From the NCBI GenBank assembly GCA_035772405.1, contig JAYKKM010000439.1, forward strand, positions 7,731,501-7,795,500: a stretch of 64,000 nucleotides of DNA. Direction: 5' to 3'. Position 1 is the first letter of the stretch; each line of letters opens with the position of its first letter. The DNA comes from Chrysogorgia sp. JL179-B06. Its lineage: Eukaryota > Cnidaria > Anthozoa > Scleralcyonacea > Chrysogorgiidae. Under the pieces are notes generated by a model, which did no database searches, was not told the DNA's origin, and was given only the letters and a program-made list of their open reading frames with translations. Both the position numbers and the translations under genes were made by a program. Positions 47,750 to 59,700 of this stretch are shown piece after piece.

Positions 47750-50700
47750 CTGTGGAAACAAAAAAGGTTCAGTTATTATTTTTTACCAAGTAACTGCTTT
47801 ACTGTAGAGTACTCTATTTGGAAGAAGTTCTTTTTCCAGTTACTCGTACAGTACAAGGCAAGTCTTTATGGTTTATCATGTTTATCACTCTTTTAAGGTG
47901 AACTGTGAACGGAATACCCAAACAGGCTAGAACAGGGATTATTTTAAGGATTTTTTATCACTACACATGAAAGAGCTGAAAAAGGCATAAAATCTAACTT
48001 CAGTAGCACGTTATTAAAGCAGCAATGGAGCACTGAGTAGCTCTGTAGCTCATAAATAATCAACTAATAAGGCTGTTAGTTTACGGTACGCTTAACGTTA
48101 TTAGAAGATAGTGGACCAGGGTCCTTAACCTATCGTCTTATTTGTATTTTCTAATTTAAATTTTGATATTAAATAGTATTATATGTTGGAATATAGTATG
48201 TACTGTGCCTTTGAACATGATATTTTTCCATAATATATGTAAATTTCATAAATCAAATATATGAATTGGAAATTTCATATATAAACATATATAGGGCAAA
48301 ATTACTCGAATATGATTGGCTTATAACCAGCTGTTGTGGTCTATAGTGGTTACCAAAAAATTAATAATTGTTTAGGCCTATACCAAAACAAGTTGATAAA
48401 AATAGGGAAATCTATTTTAGTTTCATCAAGATGTAACCAGGAATTGACGCAAAACGCAAGCAAAAGCTAAATTCTCCCAAGGGTGCCATTCCATAATATT
48501 GCAAATCGAGACTTAAATATTTTGTAATATCGGGCGAAGATGAATCCAATAGGTGTTTTATTATATCGAACAAAATATCTTAACACAAAGACAAGATGTT
48601 TCTTTGCAAGTAAACAGACAAAAGGTTGCTGTCAATATGTAGCCTAGCCTGCACATAGGCTAGGAACCATGAAAATCATAACGCCTTAACGCATTATTAT
48701 ATATCCGTGTCAATTTGCAACGAGCGGATTCAGGGGGCTGAATCTACGATAATACATCATTACCATATAGGTTAAGAAATAAGAATCACCCATTCCTATG
48801 TGCTTTGGTTAGATTTGCCACCGCCTGTGGAAAATCGCCACCCATAATATTTTATCTTGCTATATCTGCATGATTTTACATAGTTTTATAGTCTTTATAT
48901 TCTATTTCTTCGTATTCAAATGTTCATGCTGGTTAGGTCAGTTATGTACATAGCACTTTAATAGCTTGCGTGCATGCTCGTAAGACATAGTCGAACTAAC
49001 AGTGACGTACATATAATTGAAATGGTATGTAAGGTTACAAATGTCTGTACTATTTGGTGACAAGTTTTAGGTAAAACGGACCAGTCGCCAAAAAACGCGA
49101 CATGAAATGAGATCTTGATTCCCAGGATTCGCCAATGGTCCCGTTTGGGTCTCAACCCACGGAATATAAATTCAAAATTGACATATAAGCTATAATTATC
49201 ATTTCTTGTTGATAACTAACTTGAATAATCTTTTATAAAATATGTCGACTTTAGCTGAAAACATTTGTACCAACCTGATCCCAGTTTGGTCTTCCTGGCT
49301 TTGTTCTTGTTCGTAATCCAGTTATTATATCTCTTTCCTTCTTTTCGTGAATCAACTCAAGAGCCAGCTGTAAACCAATTGCTTTCATATCTTCCTTTTT
49401 TAATGCAGACGTCATATAAATGTGCATGTCTAGGAAATGCTCACTCAATGCCCCACAGGCTTCAGATTGTTCCATTTCCAACTGACTTAAAAGGCTAATG
49501 AACCATTCAAACGCAGCTTGATCACGATTTATCCAAAAGAAATCAACCTTTAGAGCAAATAAATTAGTTTTTTAGCGTTATAGAGCAAAGTTCATTTCAG
49601 ATGTAGCGGAAATTATAGACTCGTGCAGAGGAAAAAATAGCCCATGGATCATCTAACAATAAAAAACTTAAAAAACTGTCACAAAGAGGATGGCTAAAAG
49701 GGATGACTCAAAAGGACCTTTCTGCTTTTGTTTTGTTTTTATTTTTCGTTAGGTTAGCGTTAGTTACGGTTACGATTAGGGTTAGGATTAGGATTATGAT
49801 TGAGATTAGGGTTATAGGATTAGAAGTTCTAGAAAATGCGAAGGTCGTTTTGAGTCATCCCTTTTAGACTTCACCGTCACAAAGAGTTTTATATTAAAAT
49901 ATCTAAACCGAGAAGTGTGTTGAAAAAAACGAGTCGTAGCAAAATACAAATATAAAACAAACGAAATCAGTACCGATACGGAAAAACATACATAAATTAC
50001 CTTAATTTCCTTCTCCATTTTCTACTAAAATACGGGTTTCGGTTTGAAGTGCGTCAACACAATTCTCGATTTAGATATGTGATGAAACATTCTTTCGAGT
50101 GTTTGATATACCATCTCAAACAAACTTGCATTTTAGGAGAAAATCGAGGAGTTGGGTTAATTATTTAGGTAAGTTCTCAGTCGCATATGCAAACCTCGGT
50201 CTTGCTACTAATTTCCTATCTTTACAAATTATTTATAAAGCAACTGTTTTAAATAAAAGGGCTTTAAGTATAATGTTTACAATTAATAGTTTTACGGTAT
50301 CTGCTCTTGTACTCGAGAAATAACGTTTTTATTCTCGCATTTTATGCTTCTAAATCTTCATTTAGGAGTTTGCTCGACGGCTCAGACTCGAGGTCCAGCC
50401 GGTTTTTATTTTCAATTTTGACGTCGTTGAGTGCAAGCCAAACGACAAGCACTCAATGACGTCAAATTAAAAAAAACTCAACATACGAGAATACGAGACA
50501 AAATACAAAATACGAGAATGAAAACGTTATTTCTCGAGTACAAGAGCAGATACCGTAAAACTATTAACATTTCTAAACATTATACTTAAAGGCCTTTTAT
50601 TTAAAACTAATTTATTTTTGGTTCCCCTTTAATGAGTTTGAGATTTATATTTCCAGAATGTTAAAATGCCACAAAAATTAAAATTGAAAATCGTGAGTCC

Positions 50701-53700
50701 TTTTATGTAATAGCTTTAGAAAAAGAAGACACTTGGATTAAGTATTAAATATTAAGATTAGTTCATAAAAAAGAAATATATACAATACATAAAAAGGAAA
50801 CACTTTTTAAAAAAGAAGCACTCAGCCTCGTTTGGTCGTTGAGTGTAATATAATTTGTTTATTGAATCAATTACTTTCTGCAAATTTATTTCTTGTATAT
50901 TATTAATTGAGAATAAAACAGTTTTCTCGTGCAATTTGGGATAAATAATATTGGGCTAATTAATAATACCGGGATAATTAATCATATCTGGCTAATTAAT
51001 AATATCGGGCTGATTAATCATATCGGGCTAATTAATCATATCGGGCTAATTAATAAATAAATAATCATATCGGGCTAAATAATCATATCGGGCTGATTAA
51101 TCATATCTGGCTAATTAATCATATCGGGCTAATTAATCATATCGGGCTAATTAATAAATAAATAATCATATCGGGCTAAATAATCATATCTGGCTAATTA
51201 ATCATATCGGGCTAATTAATCATATCGGGTTAATTAATAAATAAATAATCATATCGGGCTAAATAATCATATCTGGCTAATTAATCATACTGGGCAATTA
51301 ATCATATTGGGCTAATTAATAAATAATAACATCGGGCTAATTAATCATATCGGGCTAATTAATAAATAATTAATCATATCGGGCTAAATAATCATATCTG
51401 GCTAATTAATCATATTGGGCTAATTAATAAATAATTAATCATATCGAGCTAAATAATCATATCTGGCTAATTAATCATATTGGGCAATTAATCATATCGG
51501 GATAATTAATAAATAATTAATCATATGGGGCTCGCACAATTTTATCCTCTTTTGAAAAACACACTCATATTTTCTCAGCACGACATCTTTTTACGCTTAC
51601 CTTTTTCAATTTCTTAAGTGAAAATGGAATCTTTCCAAGCCAGCAGTGCTCGCAATTTGGACAAGTATGAGTTGCACTTTTGTATCTGAGCATGATAGTT
51701 TGCAGAATGGAGGCAAATGGTGTCACACCAATCCCACTTGAGATTAAAACAGCATGCTCCGCTTCCTGAAAATGTACCGCTGGTGCTCCATATGGTCCAT
51801 CAACATAAATCTGGGATATTTCAAGTAAGATATAAATAAGATTATAAATAAGATGAATGGCATACACAAATGAACAGCTGTGAAAATTGTGAGACAAGTA
51901 TAAAAATTATACGTCATTGACATGTATACATGTCAATAATTATTATATAATAAGATATAGATATGGTGCATGATAAAAAGTGTATTATATATTCTGCGCG
52001 CGGTCGAGATATTCATTATTTATATAAAATAACAGGGCTGGATACATATGTTGTGTACTGTCTTTTGTACTGAACTACATTTCATAATGTGTTTCGGTGT
52101 TGCGATGTATCATGCTGTTATGTATTAGTATGACGTGCATGTTTGTAGCGCTGACTTGTGATGTAATGTGACTTGATGTGTACTGTGTTGTATATGTTGT
52201 GTACTGTCTTTTGTACTGAACTACATTTCATAATGTGTTTCGGTGTTACGATGTATGCTGTTATGTATTAGTATGACGTGCATGTTTGTAGCGCTGACTT
52301 GTGATGTACTGTGACTTGATGTGTACTGTGTTGTATATGTTGTGTACTGTCTTTTGTACTGAACTACATTTCATAATGTGTTTCGGTGTTGCGATGTATG
52401 CTGTTATGTTGATATTGGTCATTTTTTCGTCCAGAAGATTAAAACAATCCGCTCGGACATTGACGCTATTCATAATTCCTGCATGAAGGATTATACAGTA
52501 CCTGAAGATCATAAAGTTGATTCAGAAATATCATTGTCTGCTTTTCGACCGCTTACCGTGATTGCTGTTCATGAACTTATTCAGAAGTCTGCTAAGAAGT
52601 CTTGCGCACTTGACCCTATACCAACATCGCTCTTGGTCTCCTGCCTTGATGTCCTTCTTCCCATCATAACGCGGATGGTGAACTCTTCCCTGATTTGTGG
52701 CCACTTTGCTGCTGACTGGAAAGAAGCACTTGTCATCCCGCTTCTGAAGACTATCGGTTTGGTCTCTGAGTTTGTGAACCTACGGCCTATTAGCAATTTA
52801 CAATTTGTCTCGAAGCTGGCCGAGCGTGCTGTCTTTGAGCAGACGCATGCCCATATGATGCAGCACAGCTTATATCCTTTACTCCAGTCGGCTTATCGTA
52901 AACGCCACAGCACCGAGACAGCACTACTTAGAGTGCAAAACGATATCCTGCTGAATATGAACTCTCAGCAGGTGACTCTTCTCGTGCTGCTAGATCTGAG
53001 TGCCGCGTTTGACACAGTCGACCACGGAGTATTGCTGAATCGCCTTAAATCGAGCATTGGTATCAGTGGAACTGCGCTGAAATGGTTTGCCTCATATCTT
53101 GCAAATAGATCGCAGCGCGTTTCTTTTGATCAGAACCTATCTGGAAAATTTCGTCTAACGTGTGGCATTCCTCAGGGCTCGTGTTTGGGTCCATTGCTAT
53201 TTACGATCTATGCAAGCAAGCTTTTCAAAATTATTGAAGGACATCTCCCATCTGCACATGCCTATGCAGATGACACCCAGTTGTACGTGTCATTTAAACC
53301 TGACTGTACATCTAGTCAAAATGATGCTGTTGCGGCTATGGAACGATGCATTAGGGATGTCAGGGCTTGGATGATCACTGATAAGCTAAAGTTGAATGAT
53401 AGCAAGACTGAGTTGATGGTCATAGGTACAAGGCAACAGTTGGCTAAAGTGAACTTGAATGGTCTGCATGTTGGTGATACTAATATCAATCCAGTAGCTG
53501 TTGCTAAAAATCTTGGGACATGGTTCGATGAGAACATGAACATGGTGATTCACATTAATAAGATGTGTAAAGCCTCGTCTTTTCATTTATATAATATTAG
53601 ACGCATTAGAAAATATTTAACTAATGACACTACACAGATACTTGTCCACGCATTTATTACCGCTCGTATTGACTATTGTAATAGTTTGCTTTATGGTTTG

Positions 53701-56700
53701 CCAGCTATACATCTTAGTAAGCTTCAGCGCATACAAAACAGTGCTGCTCGGTTGGTTTGCTCTATTCCACGTTACAGCCACATTACTCCAGTCTTATATG
53801 CGCTACATTGGTTACCTGTTTCTTTTAGAATACTTTTTAAGTTATTAGTTATAACGTTTAAGGCAATTCACGGGTTGGCACCCCAATATATTAGTAATTT
53901 AGTCACGATTAAGGAGCAATCACGTTACAGTTTAAGATCTTCTACAGAGCTTTTATTGATGCCACCTAGAGCAAAGACTAAGAAAACGACGGGCGACAGA
54001 ACGTTTACGGCAGCAGCTCCTACAGTTTGGAACAAACTGCCCCGTGATATTAGAGCAGAAAATAATTTTAATCGATTTAAAACCTTGGTTAAGTCTTATC
54101 TTTTTAAACAAGCCTTTGCTTGTTATGATAGTTAATATTTAGTATCTATTGTATGTCCATGTATGTTTGGATTTATATTGTGAGACTCTCTATATTCATT
54201 GTTATATATTTCTAGTTTTAGATCTTTGATGTATGAGGCGCATTTGATCATATTCATATGCGAATTTGCGCCATATAAATATTAAATTATTATTATTATT
54301 ATTATGTATTAGTATGACGTGCATGTTTGTAGCGCTGACTTATGATGTAATGTGACTTGATGTGTACTGTGTTGTATATGTTGTGTCTGTCTTTTGTACT
54401 GAACTACATTTCATAATGTGTTTCGGTGTTGCGATGTATGCTGTTATGTATTAGTATGACGTGCATGTTTGTAGCGCTGACTTGTGATGTAATGTGACTT
54501 GATGTGTACTGTGTTGTATATGTTGTGTACTGTGTTGTGTACTGTGTTGTATGTATATGTTGTGCACTATGTGGCCGTGTATTGTGTTGCATCAGTTGTT
54601 GCGTACTGTGTTGTGTATTGTGTTATTTACTGTGTCGTGTACCGTGTTGTATTCTCTGTGTTATGTACCGTCTCGTGTATACTGTACTGTGTTGCGTACT
54701 ATATGTGATCTTCTGTGTTGTGCACCGTGTTGTGTACTGTATTATATACTGTGTTGTACACTGTATTGAGTACTGTGACAGTGTTCTGTACTGTCCTGTG
54801 TACTGTGCTGTGCTGTGTTGTGTTATGTACTGTATTGTGTAGTAGTAAATTCTATTCTGATTTTGTGAAAGAAGATTCGGAGAACATTTACCTCAAGCAA
54901 TCCAGCAGGTACATTATGGCTTTTCATTGGCCTCCCATTCTTGTTTAAAGGCATAGAGTTACCAGGCGTTTGTTCCTCGTCCACCTCTATGCTCACAGCA
55001 TTCTTCTTATTTTCTATGTCTTCGTTTATTTTTTGCAATCCATTTGTCTGTTGATCACTTTCTGGTAATACATTTGATGTCTGTTCTCCAGGATCTCTAT
55101 AAGATATATAAAACAGGTAGCTTGATTTATGCTACGTTAAAACAAACAACAGGAGAGAAACAATCATCTATGCTCCATCCTCCATGACTCCGAGTTGAGA
55201 CCGGAATGAGCTGGCCTGCTTTAGGGATACCTTAAAGCTTATTGTCTGGATCGAAATGCTCGATTTGATTAGATCGTATTACACTTGTGCGTGCACTTTT
55301 CAAACTATTGTTAAGAGCGATAAGAGCGACCTACAGCGGGGATTGTCATTAGATTGCGCTATTGCGTGATGGTATTTTTAGATGTTGTTTCTCATTAATT
55401 CCAATTTATCTAGTTAATATAAATTGGCGCTTTATTTCATCAAGTATTTCGTGATAATGAATTACAACTCCCATCTTTTTGCTGTCCTGGTTTGTCATTT
55501 AATTGCCATTTTTTTTTTATCATTTACTTGTTGAATATTTGATTTATATTCTAAAACCGAAGGCAAATTCTTTCCGGTATACAGACCGAGAAAGCGAGGT
55601 TTAATGAGCAATTTATTATACGGCTTTTGTTAATTTTTTGTTCTCTGTTTTAATGTTTTTTTAACATTTACCTTACTTCTTCAATAGTACCTTTATACTC
55701 CAGTTATAAGCACTTAAGAAAAGCAATACTAATTTTTCCAGCACCATGGCGATAAATGAGGGTCAGAAAGGGGAGGAGCCTAATCCGCCTAGAACTAGTT
55801 GTGCTATCGTTTTAGTCAAGAGTGTCCAAGATGGCGGTCTGTTCATTTTACTCTGAGTTAAATAAGCTGTGCACTGTTCAAGCTCTTCAGTTGACTCTTT
55901 AGTTGAGCCTATTAATTGCTAACTTAAGCCGAAGTCTGATTCTCTCACTCTTGGCCTTGGGGTCGAGTCTACCAGAAATATAATCATAAAAAAGTTCAGC
56001 AAAATCTTTTGACTCCCTCTGACTCTTTGATTCCAACTCAATGAATACTTTATTCTTCATAGAGATATGGCAAAGGACTTGGTATCGGCTTTTCTCTCTT
56101 GCTTTTCGGTGTAAAACAACTTATTTTGAGGTGTTTCCCCGTTAATTAAAACGGTAACCTCATCAGTATTCAACATCGTCGTTGTTCATCTCATTTCCAT
56201 TTTGTTAATTTGATTTAGCGCGCAATTGGGGGCTTTGTTTACCGCAAAGAAGACTGGTAACTACATTAAATACATGGCGGCTGTACAAGTTTAAATCGAT
56301 TCAAACATATGAATTTTGTGACGAAATCCTGTTAATTTTATCGTATAGTGTATTAAATACAAAGCTCAAAATACCGAAACTTTGAAGCTGAAAACCGCAA
56401 TGGGACAAATAACCCGAAACGAAGAGAAACTTTGTACAACTCAAACGAACAGCACCTAGTGTAGTCAAAACAGATATTTAATAAGAGCTGGAAGGTGGTT
56501 CATGGACATTTCTACTTGTCCAGACTTAGCCAAGGTCAGTCATATTTATTTATTCGCCATATTTCCTTCTGTTAGACTTATGTTCAAAGTTCTACGTTCA
56601 CTCCGCAATGATGATAACGTGTATAGTGTAATCTTTACGATATTTTAGCGAGAGATGTCTTATACTTCGCGTTTTAGATTGATAAGCTATACTGACTATA

Positions 56701-59700
56701 AAAGTAAAAGCATTATCAAGACTTTTTATATATTTCAATTATAACTCTGCGTGGCCTTCATTTCTCGCCATGATTTTATTGCTCGGTATTTCTCAACGTA
56801 GTTACTATAGCTCTTTTTTATATTTCATTAAAATCACTAAATAAACATATTTCTCCGAAAAAAAACTCGTCGCTCGCAGCGTATAGCCAATGAGGGGCAA
56901 ACCTCTCAACAACCAATCAATGTGCGTTATTCAGACCTGAAAACATGTCAAACTCTGCAGGCATATAATAATTCGGTTTATTTTTTCACAATGCATTACT
57001 ATCGACTAAATTAAAGAGTGTTTTTCTGTACCTTTCTTCGCGTATTAAACGACGTAAACTTTTCTTGCTACTCCTTCCTCTAACTAAACCCTTGACTTTA
57101 TTATTTTCGTTTTCGTAATAATCATACAGTTTCCTTGTCCATGTTCCAACACTTCTTACGTGAAGCCATATTGTTTCTGTCAGTTCAGGAGAACTACTGA
57201 TTGTAAATGGATGCCACTCATATTTTGCTATTTTTGGAATATTGACCAATACGTAATCTCCAGGTTTATAGTTGAAATTTGGCGGTCTTGAGATGACAAG
57301 ATGAGTAACCTGTAAATAAGAATACAACAAATACTAAGAACTGTACTCAGGCATACATGTAACTAGTGTAATAGGAAATACAAGCTTGAGACGAAGGCGA
57401 AATATTGTATATCCGATACAACACGGACGCGAATGTTATAAATAGCATGTGATGTGATACGAATGCATGTAAACGTCTATATTCATCGAAAATCCTAAAG
57501 ATATTAAATTATGTTGGCTTGGAAAATCGAGCGAAAAGTTTATGTATTAAAATCAGCAGAATATATACAACCTCCGTCATGCCACTGATTTATTTTGTAT
57601 TTCCTTCGTGAATTATTAATGATATTATATGAATAATTTGTAAAATTCATTAATAATTCATGAAGAAAATTCAAAAGAAATTAATATTTAATCAGCATCT
57701 TTAACACAGGATAAAACTTTGATTAATAAAACATCAATGTTTTATCAAAGTTAACTTGCTCAAGTTGAGCTTTTTAGGAGTTAAAATAATTTGTTTGTAC
57801 CGTTTCTACAACTTCCAAACAAAGTATGCATTATATATTTTATTCATTTTACAAGTTCGTTAAAACATTCGCGGTCGATATTTTAACTACTACATATACA
57901 TTTTAAGACCAAACCGGGACCAGTTGCAAAATATGCAACATCAAGGCCTTCCTGCTGGAATTGAAACCGCGTTCATGCAATGCTTAGTGCAGTGCTCTGA
58001 CCACTGAGCTACGGAGGCCGTTGCTGAGATCCTATATAGTATAACGAGTTCTGATCAATATTATGAGTACGTAATCAATATTAAAGAATGAACCTTGGAT
58101 GGTAAAACAATCCCTTCTCTGACAAATGTCTTCCCAAAACGAGCCTCGTTAACAAATTTGAAACGCAATATTCTCTCAACAAGGTAAATTACAGCAGGAC
58201 CAATAAACCATTTCCAGAAGTTAGGTGCGTGAAGAATAAGAAGAGTCCACCAAACAATGTACAGATGATGAGTGAAATAAAAGAGCTGAAATCACAGAAT
58301 GAGGACAAAAACGTTAGTATTTCAGTATTAAAACAAGATGATTCATTAGAGAATGGTTGCAACCACTCAGCCAATTCATGTCGAGTATTTCACTACGGCT
58401 ATATTCCATAGTGTTTTAATTCATCCAAGATTAGACAGATTAGTGAACTCTATATAGAGTCCATTGAAAGATCTTTTGTTTTCTTTTGTCATAACGCAGT
58501 GGACTCTATATAGAGTTCGCTAATGAATCAATAAAGTCAATGTCTTCGGTAAATGTGCGAGGTAAAAAAACAATTTTATAGTGAAAGTTAAAATTACTTC
58601 GTGGTTTCAACTATTCTCAAGACGGTTAGATAATGTTCCCTCGTGCTCTATGAGATAGAGAGTCCCTCGAATTAGATAGAAGGGCACTCGGGGGTCTTCG
58701 GCCCCTCATGGCCTTCTATCTAATTCTCGGGACTCTATATACCATTAGAACACTCTTGACCATTATCGAAATTATACATAAAAATATGTATTCATGCATG
58801 ATATAATAATATACTTAGATAATAAATTTAGAGAGTATTTTACTATGTACAAACAAGCTGAAGAATGGCTTAAGAATATCTTCAGTCCATGTTCAAGAAT
58901 AGCTTTTTAATCATTTAGTATTTAAATACAATATCATTTAGCATTACCTTAATTTTAGATTGTATTATATTTAGTTTTATGATTCACTATCTATGCACGT
59001 ATTTATGGGGTGCCGAATGTCCGAAAATTATATTTCTTTATTATATGTTTATTATGACAAAATTATTTGATATAACATCATTTTTGTTAAATAATTAAGT
59101 TAATGGCCATTCTCATTGTTTAAAATAATTTTTCTAACTAAAAAAAGTATTTTATATAATGTTTTATATAATTTTTCAGTTGTTTTGCATTGTATTTAAT
59201 AAAATGTTTTGAGTATTCATATTATATGATATAATACTTGTTTCTACAACTGTAATTGTTTCAAATAAACATTTTAGCCAAATTAGTCATTAGTCAAATT
59301 AGTCAATTAATTCATAAAATGCATTATATGATATAATGTAAATTATATCATATAATTTATATTATATATTATCAGTGGCGAAGAAACTAACCCCAAAACA
59401 ACTTAGATCCTAACCCTAACATATATAATGCATTATATGATATAATGTAAATTATATCATATAATTTATATTATATGATATAATAAACATTATATTATAT
59501 AATATGCATTATATGATATAATATACATTTTATGACATAATTAATTTGATATATTGATATATAGATATATTGAGGCAGAGAAGAAGAGCAGAAACTGCCT
59601 TTTGGAATTATAAACAGTTTCTGGGAACAATAAAATCCAAAATAGTAAAGTGACACAATTGTCTAGATAATATTTCTTAATTTCCCATTTCTCCTATATT

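Noticed and set aside
52378..52470. Start of the LINE ORF at the first Met
   Set aside because: The first 10 or so codons lie in the 145-bp tandem repeat, before the insertion boundary at 52410.
54499..54948. Cys/Val-rich plus-strand frames
   Set aside because: Produced by TGTACTGTGTTG-type repeats.
57945..58019. Functional tRNA gene
   Set aside because: A and B boxes and end pairing are present, but the anticodon and T stems do not form and the B box has an extra base.
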